Source: Candidatus Omnitrophota bacterium (GTDB lineage: Bacteria; Omnitrophota; Gorgyraeia; Tantalellales; Tantalellaceae). Taken from it: a stretch of DNA of 7,012 nt. The translations under genes and the position numbers were made by a program. The DNA is taken from the NCBI GenBank assembly GCA_018814505.1, contig JAHIZQ010000075.1, forward strand, positions 1-7,012, in the 5' to 3' direction. This document shows, one piece after another, positions 1-6,147 of the stretch. The notes beneath the pieces are model-generated. The model was not told the origin of the DNA. It searched no databases and saw nothing but the letters and a program-made list of their open reading frames with translations. Position 1 is the stretch's first letter, and each line of letters opens with the position of its first letter.

Positions 1-48
1 TATGCAAAGCATCCATGATGGCGAGAAAATGTTGATTTTCCAGATATA
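1..48 (+). pseudogene. purH: PurH interdomain linker carrying an in-frame TGA
   Basis: Read in the purH frame, bases 1-48 give YAKHP, a TGA stop at 16-18, then WRENVDFPDI, running straight into the AICAR transformylase domain. In full-length PurH proteins a linker with a Phe-Pro pair followed by a short alternating strand and LRYGENPHQ joins the two domains, and the text after the TGA (FPDI, then MKMKMRKVKDLRYGENPHQ) fits that pattern. The stop therefore seems to lie inside an originally continuous bifunctional gene. It could be a nonsense mutation, the scar of a nearby frameshift, or a sequencing error. Too little upstream sequence is present to decide. Confidence 0.5.
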
Positions 49-990
49 ATGAAAATGAAAATGAGGAAAGTAAAAGACTTGAGATATGGGGAGAATCCGC
101 ACCAAAAAGCGGCATTTTACAAAGATTTGTCGTCCGAAACTTTGGGGATAGCTGACGCGGAACAAATGCAGGGCAAAGAACTTTCATTCAATAATATATT
201 GGATCTTAGCGCGGCGTATGAAATAGTAAAAGCTTTTGGCCAGCCGGCTGTTAGTATAGTAAAACACAATAATCCCTGCGGCATAGCCTCTGCGGATAGT
301 TTGAAGGAAGCCTTTATTGACGCGGTTGACTGTGACCGGTTAAGCGCTTTTGGCGGTATTATGGCTTTTAACCGGTCGATTGACGCAGAAATGGCGGAAA
401 TGATACTGAGAGAATCGGATTTTGTGGAATGCATTATTGCGAGCGAATACGATGACAAGGCAAAAGAAATCTTTAGTACCAAAAAAAACTTACGGGTTTT
501 AAAATTACCGGTAACTGGAAGTATATCAAAAAACGATAAAGATTTTAAAAAAGTTCCGGGTGGTTTGCTAATCCAGGACTACGATATGAAAACTCTCGAA
601 AGAGCCGATATGAGCGTTGTCACTGAGACGTATCCTTCAGAAGAAGTGTGGAACACTTTAATGTTTGGATGGAAGGTTGTTAAATATGTGAAAAGTAACG
701 CAATTGTATTGTGCCAGGGTACAAAAACAGTGGGCATAGGAGCTGGGCAAATGTCTAGGGTGGATTCTGTGATTATCGCTATGCGCAAAGCCGGGGCAAA
801 AACAAAGGGAGCGGTTTTAGCAAGCGATGCGTTTTTTCCAAAAACTGATTCAATTGAAGTAGCACGTAAAGCTGGAATTTCTGCTATTGTACAGCCCGGA
901 GGATCTATTCGTGATAACGAAGTAATTGCCGCGTGTAACCAGTTTAAGCTTCCGATGGTTTTTACGGGTATAAGGCATTTTCGGCATTGA
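49..990 (+). CDS. purH: PurH, AICAR transformylase (C-terminal) domain; 5' part interrupted or outside the window
   Basis: This is the formyltransferase half of the bifunctional purine enzyme PurH, which transfers a formyl group from 10-formyl-tetrahydrofolate to AICAR in the cytoplasm; the cyclohydrolase half then closes the ring to IMP. Counting from the ATG at 49, visible signatures are RYGENPHQ (12-19), KHNNPCG with the catalytic-type Lys-His pair (72-73), SAFGGI (99-104), KKNLR (145-149), KSNAIV (215-220), GIGAGQMSRVDS (229-240), ASDAFFP (258-264), QPGGSIRD (282-289) and the normal C-terminus MVFTGIRHFRH. The domain is complete, but the N-terminal IMP cyclohydrolase domain (about 200 residues in the family) is not present after this ATG. 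The ATG is a doubtful start: no Shine-Dalgarno precedes it, and the upstream frame still reads like PurH linker until a TGA at 16-18. Either the gene is broken there, or the domain is made separately. Identity is certain; the 5' limit is not. Confidence 0.9.
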   Translation: MKMKMRKVKDLRYGENPHQKAAFYKDLSSETLGIADAEQMQGKELSFNNILDLSAAYEIVKAFGQPAVSIVKHNNPCGIASADSLKEAFIDAVDCDRLSAFGGIMAFNRSIDAEMAEMILRESDFVECIIASEYDDKAKEIFSTKKNLRVLKLPVTGSISKNDKDFKKVPGGLLIQDYDMKTLERADMSVVTETYPSEEVWNTLMFGWKVVKYVKSNAIVLCQGTKTVGIGAGQMSRVDSVIIAMRKAGAKTKGAVLASDAFFPKTDSIEVARKAGISAIVQPGGSIRDNEVIAACNQFKLPMVFTGIRHFRH

Positions 991-1048
991 TCGTACTGGC
1001 GCAAAATGATTAAAGAAATGTAAACCGCTCAAATACAAATGATGATAC

Positions 1049-2362
1049 ATGAAATTTTATAGCCAAATCGTTGATTATCTTCAATCTTTTATAAATTATG
1101 AGAGTATTGGTTTTGATAAAATTAAGGATAGTTTTTATCTGGAAAAGCTGTTCCAGGTTTTAAAAAAAGCCGGGAATCCTCAAAATGATTATAAGTCCAT
1201 TCATGTTGTCGGTACAAAAGGCAAAGGATCCTGCAGTACTTTTATATCTTTCATTCTGCGGGAAGCGGGGTACAATGTTGGACTTTTTACTTCCCCTCAT
1301 TTGATCTCTCGGAGAGAGAGAATCCAGGTTAATAACAAAATTATAAGCGAATCGGATTTTGAAGACGCGTTTAACAGACTTCAGGGATATCTGGGAAAAG
1401 AGCCTGAAAAAATTTTTACTTTCTTTGAAATATACACACTTATCGCGTTATTATGGTTCAGTATGAAAAAAGTAGATTTTGCTGTTATTGAAGCCGGGTT
1501 AGGGGGAAGATTAGACGCGACCAACGTAATGAAGGCAGAGTTTTGCGCAATAAGTTCTATCAGCTACGATCATATAAAAGTTTTAGGTGAAACACTTCCT
1601 GAAATAGCGATGGAAAAGGTGGCGGTTATTAAAAAAAACGCATATTGTGTGACTATGCCACAAAAAGAAACAGTCATGGAAATTATCCAGAAGAAATGCG
1701 TGGAAACTAACGCTGTATTGTCAGTTGTCGGGCGGGACATAAATTATGAAGTTAAGCATATGGATCAGACAGGAAGCAGTTTTGATTTTTATGGAAAGAA
1801 TTCGAGCTGTAAGAATTGCCGGATAAATATGCCGGGCTGTTTTCAGGTTCCCAACTGCACTGCGGCTTTAGGGATATGTGAATATATTTTAAAAAACAGG
1901 CAAAATCAAAAAAATATATTAAAAAAAGGTATGGCAAACACTTTTATTCCTGGTAGGATGGAGGTTCTTTCAACGAAGCCATATGTCTTAATAGACGGGG
2001 CGCAAAATGCTGACAGCGCGATGAATTTGAAAAAATCTGTCGAAAAGCTTTTCGACTATGATAAACTGATACTCATATTAGGTGTTTCGAAAGACAAAGA
2101 TGTAGAAGGTATATGCCGTAATTTAACGCCTATTGCTGATGAAATTATTCTTACACGTGCTGTAGCTTCGCGTGCCATGGATCCTTTTTTGATAAGAGGG
2201 TATATCCGTGGGAAAAGAACTCAGGTAACCGGTAATGTCAAAGAAGCGCTTGGTGTGGCTTTTAATGTTTCGGGAAAACATGATATGATATTGGTAACAG
2301 GGTCTTTTTTTGTTATTAGCGAAGTGCGGGAAATGGTTTTAGGTAGGACTTGTGGTAAATAG
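1049..2362 (+). CDS. folC: FolC, folylpolyglutamate synthase / dihydrofolate synthase
   Basis: Mur-ligase-family cytoplasmic ATP-dependent ligase that adds glutamate to folates, and in many bacteria also to dihydropteroate to make dihydrofolate. The 437 residues are the usual length. Visible in order: GNPQ (42-45), the P-loop region HVVGTKGKGS (52-61, with Lys where many homologues have Asn), TSPHL (81-85), RERIQVN (89-95), FFEIYT (125-130), IEAGLGGRLDATNV (147-160), SYDHIKVLG (172-180), AMEKVAVIKK (187-196), and in the C-terminal Mur domain IDGAQN (Gln where DGAHN is commoner). The ATG at 1049 is the first possible start, since an in-frame TGA lies at 1043-1045; no clear Shine-Dalgarno is visible before it. 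It follows purH by 58 bases and precedes mnmE by 23, so co-transcription is likely. Whether it is mono- or bifunctional cannot be told from sequence. Confidence 0.95.
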   Translation: MKFYSQIVDYLQSFINYESIGFDKIKDSFYLEKLFQVLKKAGNPQNDYKSIHVVGTKGKGSCSTFISFILREAGYNVGLFTSPHLISRRERIQVNNKIISESDFEDAFNRLQGYLGKEPEKIFTFFEIYTLIALLWFSMKKVDFAVIEAGLGGRLDATNVMKAEFCAISSISYDHIKVLGETLPEIAMEKVAVIKKNAYCVTMPQKETVMEIIQKKCVETNAVLSVVGRDINYEVKHMDQTGSSFDFYGKNSSCKNCRINMPGCFQVPNCTAALGICEYILKNRQNQKNILKKGMANTFIPGRMEVLSTKPYVLIDGAQNADSAMNLKKSVEKLFDYDKLILILGVSKDKDVEGICRNLTPIADEIILTRAVASRAMDPFLIRGYIRGKRTQVTGNVKEALGVAFNVSGKHDMILVTGSFFVISEVREMVLGRTCGK

Positions 2363-2374
2363 ATTTGAAAGGAT

Positions 2375-2378
2375 AGGA
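2375..2378 (+). promoter_or_regulatory. Ribosome binding site for mnmE
   Basis: AGGA within GGATAGGATAG sits 7 bases before the ATG at 2386 and 16 before the in-frame ATG at 2395, so it selects the upstream start. Confidence 0.6.
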
Positions 2379-2385
2379 TAGATAT

Positions 2386-3777
2386 ATGTCTAGTATGCAG
2401 GATGAAACAATCGCGGCAATTGCGACTACTTTGGGCGAGGGCGGCATAAGTATAGTTCGATTAAGCGGCAACAACTCTTTCAGCGTGGTAGACAGAATTT
2501 TTTGTCCGGCAAAAAAACAGGAATTATCAAAAGCTGTAAGCCATAGTGTGCATTATGGTTTTATCAAAGAACCCGGAACTGAAGAAATTATTGATGAAGT
2601 TTTAGTTACGGTTATGCGTGCTCCAAGAACTTATACTCGCGAGAATGTGGTCGAAATTAATTGTCATGGAGGGATAATCCCGTCCCAAAGAGTGTTACAG
2701 CTTTGTATGAAACACGGTGCGAGGTTAGCAGAACCCGGAGAATTTACAAAAAGGGCGTTTTTAAACGGTAGAATAGATTTGTCTCAGGCGGAAGCGGTTT
2801 TAGAGATAATTCAATCTGAAACAAATGTTTCCGCGGAAGTATCAGCTCGGCAGTTAAGAGGTGAATTTTCAGAGAAGATACATAGCCTTAGGTTTGAGAT
2901 ACAGGAGATATTGGCTTTAACAGAACTTACCATAGATTTTTCACAAGAAGATGTGGAATTCCCGCAAAGCTGTGAAATAGCCGCAAATATAAGAAGAGTA
3001 GTTGCGATTATAACAGACATTTTAAATACGGCTGACAAGGGGATGATTTTGCGCCAAGGGGCAAGTGTGGTTATATGTGGCCGGCCTAATGTCGGCAAAT
3101 CAAGTCTAATGAATGCGTTGCTTAAGCATGAACGTGTGATTGTCGCGCCGGTGGCTGGAACTACAAGAGACGTTATCGAGGAATATATAAACATCGGTGG
3201 AGTTAAAATCAAGTTATCGGATACAGCCGGAATAATTAAGACAAGAAACAAGGTTGAGGAAGAAGGCATTAAAAGGTCTATTGATAAAATATCCAAAGCT
3301 GATATTGTAGTTTTTTTGCTGGATTATAGCTGTTTGTTGTCGGAAAGAGATAAAGAAATTTTTGAAAAAATTAAAAATAAACAAATAGTAATTGCCGCGA
3401 ATAAAAGTGATTTACCTCGAAAATTGAATGTTGGCGGAGCAGGAAAATGTTTCGGGGGTGAGAAGATATTAAAATTATCTGTTCTGAAAAAGAAAGGGTT
3501 AGAAGAAATTGAAGATGCTCTTGCGAAAAAACTATTCAAGAATAATATGACTTTACCGGAAGGGCCGATAATTACTAATATCCGGCACAAAAATATTCTG
3601 GAAAAGTGCGCGAAAAGCGTTAAAAGAGCACTGAAAATAGTTGAGGAAAATTATAACGCGGAACTTTTAGCGAGTGATTTGAATGAAGCGGTTTATCAGC
3701 TAGGACTAATTATCGGGGAAACAGCCGAAGATGACGTTCTGGATAGAATATTTTCACAATTTTGTATAGGAAAGTGA
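2386..3777 (+). CDS. mnmE: MnmE, tRNA-modification GTPase
   Basis: MnmE (TrmE/ThdF) acts with MnmG to place an aminomethyl or carboxymethylaminomethyl group on U34 of certain tRNAs, using a methylene-THF-derived carbon and K+-stimulated GTP hydrolysis. The 463 residues are normal length. The N-terminal folate-binding domain starts DETIAAIATTLGEGG; NCHGG (92-96) and PGEFTKRAFLNGRIDLSQAEA (117-137) are canonical. The inserted G domain has GRPNVGKSS (232-240), GTTRD (258-262), DTAG (279-282), the family's catalytic Glu at 291 (12 residues after the DTAG Asp), and NKSD (339-342). The C-terminus is the required CIGK (460-463). Switch II reads DTAGII rather than the common DTAG-Leu/Ile-Arg. The start at 2386 is favoured because AGGA at 2375-2378 is 7 bases upstream; the next ATG (2395) would be too far. 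MnmG is not in the window. Confidence 0.97.
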   Translation: MSSMQDETIAAIATTLGEGGISIVRLSGNNSFSVVDRIFCPAKKQELSKAVSHSVHYGFIKEPGTEEIIDEVLVTVMRAPRTYTRENVVEINCHGGIIPSQRVLQLCMKHGARLAEPGEFTKRAFLNGRIDLSQAEAVLEIIQSETNVSAEVSARQLRGEFSEKIHSLRFEIQEILALTELTIDFSQEDVEFPQSCEIAANIRRVVAIITDILNTADKGMILRQGASVVICGRPNVGKSSLMNALLKHERVIVAPVAGTTRDVIEEYINIGGVKIKLSDTAGIIKTRNKVEEEGIKRSIDKISKADIVVFLLDYSCLLSERDKEIFEKIKNKQIVIAANKSDLPRKLNVGGAGKCFGGEKILKLSVLKKKGLEEIEDALAKKLFKNNMTLPEGPIITNIRHKNILEKCAKSVKRALKIVEENYNAELLASDLNEAVYQLGLIIGETAEDDVLDRIFSQFCIGK

Positions 3778-3788
3778 ATGAGACATAG

Positions 3789-3872
3789 GTTGAACTCATC
3801 CCGGATGATCTTGTAGTCAATGCAGGGGAGAGACGGGATTCTAAGAGGATTACATCTGTAGCGCATAAATAA
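3789..3872 (+). pseudogene. Coding-like 27-codon remnant between mnmE and folE
   Basis: Between mnmE and folE one frame stays open for 27 codons after a TAG at 3786-3788, and ends with TAA at 3870-3872. It includes the stretch PDDLVVNAGERRDSKR followed by ITSVAHK, whose composition looks like real protein rather than random translation. It has no start codon of the usual kind and no ribosome binding site, so it is unlikely to be expressed as it stands. I do not recognise the family. It may be the C-terminal stump of a lost gene, or simply a chance open frame in a 127-base spacer. Confidence 0.3.
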
Positions 3873-3893
3873 GTGAATAACGCGATTTAATGT

Positions 3894-3899
3894 GGAGGG
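3894..3899 (+). promoter_or_regulatory. Ribosome binding site for folE
   Basis: GGAGGG ends 5 bases before the ATG at 3905. It lies downstream of another in-frame ATG at 3890, which has no such site, so translation should begin at 3905. This is the strongest Shine-Dalgarno in the window. Confidence 0.85.
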
Positions 3900-3904
3900 T
3901 AAAA

Positions 3905-4468
3905 ATGGACAAGGAAAAGATAAAAAGGGCAGTGAAAGATATATTGGAAGCTATAGGAGAAGATCCCGTTCGGGAAGGATTAAAGAATACCCCTAAAAGA
4001 GTCGCGGAAATGTATGAAGAGATTTTGGGTGGTATGAATAGAAACGCGGATGATGATATTGAAGTTTTTTTTGAAAAAGAACATGATGAGATAATTTTAC
4101 TTAAAGATATTCCCTTATATTCGGTTTGTGAACATCATATGGTTCCATTTATCGGAAAGGCGCATGTTGCGTATATTCCGGATAATAATCGAATCACTGG
4201 TTTAAGTAAAATTGCAAGAGTTGTTGATACCTTTGCAAGGCGGTTACAGGTTCAGGAACGGCTTACTACCGAAATAGCGGAAGTTCTTATGCGAAAACTT
4301 AAACCTCAGGGTGTGCTTGTAATCATTGAAGCGGAGCATCTTTGTATGAGTATGCGGGGCGTGAAGAAACCTGGGATTCTTACGACAACCAGCGCTGTAA
4401 GAGGTGTATTCCGTACAAGTCAAAAAACCCGCTCAGAAGCGTTATCCCTCATTTGGCATCATAGGTAA
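3905..4468 (+). CDS. folE: FolE, GTP cyclohydrolase I (type IA)
   Basis: Zinc enzyme that converts GTP to 7,8-dihydroneopterin triphosphate, the entry step of folate (and some other pterin) synthesis; cytoplasmic, a homodecamer in known members. With the start at 3905 it has 187 residues, close to family size. Visible: [15 protein letters not shown] (25-39), [10 protein letters not shown] (73-82) with zinc ligands Cys75 and His78, [10 protein letters not shown] (99-108), RLQVQERLT (113-121), [15 protein letters not shown] (143-157) with His145 and the third zinc ligand Cys147, and SAVRGVFR (163-170). The ATG at 3890 would add five residues, but a strong GGAGGG lies between the two ATGs. The gene stands apart from its neighbours, with 127 bases before and 234 after, both containing apparent gene debris. 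A 17-base piece of it is copied downstream. It is functionally linked to folC. Confidence 0.96.
   Translation: MDKEKIKRAVKDILEAIGEDPVREGLKNTPKRVAEMYEEILGGMNRNADDDIEVFFEKEHDEIILLKDIPLYSVCEHHMVPFIGKAHVAYIPDNNRITGLSKIARVVDTFARRLQVQERLTTEIAEVLMRKLKPQGVLVIIEAEHLCMSMRGVKKPGILTTTSAVRGVFRTSQKTRSEALSLIWHHR
4344..4360 (+). repeat. Direct repeat, copy 1 (inside folE)
   Basis: GTATGAGTATGCGGGGC, encoding part of the conserved LCMSMRG segment of FolE. It recurs exactly at 4480-4496, 136 bases downstream. Confidence 0.85.
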
Positions 4469-4479
4469 AAACAGTCAAA

Positions 4480-4496
4480 GTATGAGTATGCGGGGC
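4480..4496 (+). repeat. Direct repeat, copy 2 (intergenic, after folE)
   Basis: Exact copy of the 17 bases at 4344-4360. After two mismatches GAAG also matches, giving 21 of 23 aligned bases. Seventeen exact bases of mixed composition, so close together, are very unlikely by chance. Confidence 0.85.
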
Positions 4497-4560
4497 TAGA
4501 AGTGTGATATGCTAGGGGCATTTTTGAGAAATTATTTCGGAACGGGTTGAAGCGAGATAT
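4480..4560 (+). pseudogene. Possible decayed second copy of the folE 3' end
   Basis: Starting at the repeat, one frame reads SMSMRG and then a TAG stop. After a frame change, 4511-4531 reads ARGIFEK, resembling the next FolE block (VRGVF in the intact gene just upstream; RGIFEK-like sequences occur in other FolE proteins). The two blocks are closer together than in folE (32 bases between equivalent points instead of 54), so a deletion must be assumed, and beyond RGIF the match to the local folE fades. The exact repeat is directly observed; reading it as a pseudogene is inference. A simple local duplication is the alternative. Confidence 0.35.
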
Positions 4561-4600
4561 TTAGGATTTGTATAGAACAAGTTGTTTAAGGCGGATTAGT

Positions 4601-4629
4601 TTGATTTTTGGTCGCACATATAATATAAT
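4601..4629 (+). promoter_or_regulatory. Sigma70-type promoter for the DUF212–transpeptidase–accA unit
   Basis: TTGATT at 4601-4606 (4 of 6 to the -35 consensus) is followed after exactly 17 bases by a perfect TATAAT -10 at 4624-4629. Transcription would start near 4636, leaving a leader of roughly 65 bases before the gene at 4703. A second TATAAT at 4619-4624 has only a 12-base spacer and is less likely to be used. The -10 lies in a 12-base AT palindrome (4623-4634). This is the best promoter match I see in the window, and its position fits the start of a new transcription unit. Confidence 0.65.
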
Positions 4630-4647
4630 TATATCTAAATTCTAGGC

Positions 4648-4698
4648 TTGGACGTATGGATTCTTTGCGGCGCGTGCGGATACGATAAAACAGGATGA
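4648..4698 (+). other. Short cysteine-containing open stretch in the leader
   Basis: From a TTG at 4648 one frame stays open for 16 codons, encoding a tail with CGACGYDKTG (a CxxC zinc-knuckle-like spacing), and its TGA at 4696-4698 overlaps the ribosome binding site of the next gene. The segment is GC-rich compared with its surroundings. There is no good Shine-Dalgarno for the TTG, so a leader peptide is possible but unsupported; a remnant of a lost zinc-ribbon gene is equally possible. Confidence 0.2.
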
Positions 4699-4702
4699 TA
4701 TT

Positions 4703-5167
4703 ATGGGTAAATATGGGGTGTTTGGACAATTTGTACACAATAGGGTTGTAGTTGCCACTTTTATAGGATGGTTTGCGGCCCAAATCATAAAAGTAATTAG
4801 CGGAGTTGTCAGAGAAAAACGTTTTAATTTTAAATGGTTTGTCGGAACCGGTGGAATGCCGAGTTCGCATGCCGCGGGAGTAACAGCACTTACAGCCAGT
4901 GTTGGGTTGTATGAGGGTGTTGGCACCGCGCTTTTTTGTGTAACACTTATGTTTTGCATTGTAGTTCTTTGTGACGCGCAAGGAGTTCGTAGAGCCGCAG
5001 GAAAACAGGCCGAAATATTGAATACAATAATGGATGACATATATTGGAAAAAGAAGATGCAAGAGGATAAATTAAAAGAGTTATTGGGGCACACACCTAT
5101 TCAGGTGCTGGCAGGAATATTAGTAGGCCTGGTTGTTGCATTTGGTTTATATCTTGTGGGAAAGTAA
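4703..5167 (+). CDS. Divergent PAP2 family membrane protein (DUF212, YuiD-like)
   Basis: Small integral membrane protein of the divergent PAP2 / DUF212 family (B. subtilis YuiD type), distantly related to acid phosphatases that act on membrane lipid phosphates; the substrate is not established. The 154 residues match family length. Hallmarks are GTGGMPSSHAAGV (48-60), with the Ser-His pair typical of PAP2-like motifs, DAQGVRRAAGKQAEILN (91-107), and LKELLGHTPIQVLAG (124-138). Hydrophobic segments lie at about 14-34, 57-69, 75-91 and 134-152. AGGA at 4692-4695, 7 bases before the ATG, supports the start. It is the first gene after the promoter at 4601-4629 and is followed 16 bases later by the L,D-transpeptidase, so a role in envelope lipid or undecaprenyl phosphate handling is tempting but only inferred from context. 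Confidence 0.9.
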   Translation: MGKYGVFGQFVHNRVVVATFIGWFAAQIIKVISGVVREKRFNFKWFVGTGGMPSSHAAGVTALTASVGLYEGVGTALFCVTLMFCIVVLCDAQGVRRAAGKQAEILNTIMDDIYWKKKMQEDKLKELLGHTPIQVLAGILVGLVVAFGLYLVGK

Positions 5168-5168
5168 G

Positions 5169-5173
5169 AAGGA
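5169..5173 (+). promoter_or_regulatory. Ribosome binding site deciding the L,D-transpeptidase start
   Basis: AAGGA follows the preceding stop codon at once. It is 4 bases before an in-frame TTG (5178) and 10 before an in-frame GTG (5184). For an AAGGA core the longer distance is the better one, which favours GTG at 5184. Confidence 0.5.
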
Positions 5174-5183
5174 TACGTTGGCA

Positions 5184-6110
5184 GTGAAGAAAAATATAAT
5201 TTGGGTAATAATTGTTTTAGTGGCATTTTTAGTTGTCGCGGTTTCATTTTTTGTAACGAAGGAAGTAACGGTTAACGAGCAGTTTGTAACAGAATACGAT
5301 AAAGCGACACCGGTGTATAGACGTGCGGAAAATTTTGTAAGAAATGAAGAATATTCTAAAGCGGAAAACGCGTTTTTAACAGTTGTGAATGATTATCCCG
5401 AATCGATTTACGCGGAAAACTCCAGAAGAAATCTTATAGAGATATATCGTAAAAATAAAGATTATAAGAAGGTAAGAGATAACTATAAACGTCTTATGAG
5501 GGAGTTTCCGGATATAGCCGATTCCGCGGAAGTGAAAGCTATAATTGAAGATTTAAATCTTCAAATTATGTTTTCGCCGGATATAGCCGAAAACAGTGTT
5601 GAGTATGAAGTTTTACCAGGGGATACGCTTTATAAAATTGCCAAAAATTTTAACACAACAGTGGAGTTATTAAAGAAAGCTAACGGGATTGAGAAAGATT
5701 TAATAAGACCGGGACAAAAATTAAAGATTATTGTTTCAGAATTTTCAATTTTTGTAGATAAATCCCAAAATATACTTCTTTTAAAAAACATGGATGAAAT
5801 CGTTAAATCATATCAGGTTTCTACGGGTAAAAACAATAGTACTCCCGTAGGCGTTTTTAGGGTTGAAGAAAAAATGGTACAGCCGGTTTGGTATAAAATT
5901 GGATCTGTTGTTTCTCCTGATAGCGATGAGTATGAGTTGGGCTCTAGATGGATGGGTCTTTCCGTTGAAGGTTACGGGATACACGGAACTTCTGACGAAA
6001 GCACTATTGGACAGCAGGTAACACTGGGATGTGTAAGAATGCGTAATGATGATGTGGTTGAGTTGTTTACAATTATTCCAAGCGGGACAAAGGTAACGAT
6101 AGTAAACTAG
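5184..6110 (+). CDS. Membrane-anchored LysM / L,D-transpeptidase (YkuD domain)
   Basis: Probable periplasmic or extracytoplasmic enzyme that cross-links or modifies peptidoglycan through a catalytic cysteine. With GTG 5184 as start it has 308 residues. Residues 5-24 form an N-terminal hydrophobic helix after MKKN, acting as a membrane anchor. Residues 36-126 are helical and charged and look like two or three TPR-type repeats (YSKAENAFLTVVNDYP, then YKKVRDNYKRLMREFP). A LysM peptidoglycan-binding domain spans 139-183 (YEVLPGDTLYKIAKNF; IRPGQKLKI). The YkuD domain spans 186-307, with TPVGVF (220-225), IHGT (266-269) giving catalytic-type His267, and LGCVRM (281-286) giving Cys283. The residue before Gly-Cys is Leu rather than His; this site varies in the family. 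An ATG at 5133 would overlap the upstream gene by 35 bases and spoil the signal anchor; TTG 5178 is a close alternative. Co-transcription with the genes on either side is likely. Confidence 0.92.
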   Translation: MKKNIIWVIIVLVAFLVVAVSFFVTKEVTVNEQFVTEYDKATPVYRRAENFVRNEEYSKAENAFLTVVNDYPESIYAENSRRNLIEIYRKNKDYKKVRDNYKRLMREFPDIADSAEVKAIIEDLNLQIMFSPDIAENSVEYEVLPGDTLYKIAKNFNTTVELLKKANGIEKDLIRPGQKLKIIVSEFSIFVDKSQNILLLKNMDEIVKSYQVSTGKNNSTPVGVFRVEEKMVQPVWYKIGSVVSPDSDEYELGSRWMGLSVEGYGIHGTSDESTIGQQVTLGCVRMRNDDVVELFTIIPSGTKVTIVN

Positions 6111-6147
6111 TTTTTGTTTGTAAAACAATACAGGGGTAATGATAAAT

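Noticed and set aside
16..40. TGA in purH followed by a 6-bp hairpin (GAAAAT / ATTTTC, loop GTTG), reminiscent of a selenocysteine insertion element
   Set aside because: The stop lies in a non-catalytic linker, PurH is not a known selenoprotein family, and the short AT stem is easily found by chance.
2829..2838. Palindrome TTCCGCGGAA, also at 5522-5531
   Set aside because: Both copies lie inside genes and arise from frequent use of GCG GAA (Ala-Glu) codons preceded by TCC.
3790..3817. TTGAAC with TGTAGT 16 bases later as a folE promoter
   Set aside because: Both boxes match only 4 of 6 positions and overlap the coding-like remnant; no better than background.
4509..4525. ATGC / GCAT stem followed by five T's after folE, possibly a terminator
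   Set aside because: The stem is only 4 bp and the sequence is better explained as part of the folE-like remnant; too weak to call.
4656..4688. Ten-codon ORF (ATG to TAA) upstream of the DUF212 gene
   Set aside because: No Shine-Dalgarno, too short, and no recognisable content.
4586..5094. Two long minus-strand open frames over the DUF212 gene
   Set aside because: They are antisense to a clearly recognised gene, match no family I know, and have no ribosome site context.
6114..6128. TTGTTT / AAACAA hairpin between the transpeptidase gene and accA
   Set aside because: An AT-only-type stem with a 3-base loop and no following T run; not a credible terminator.
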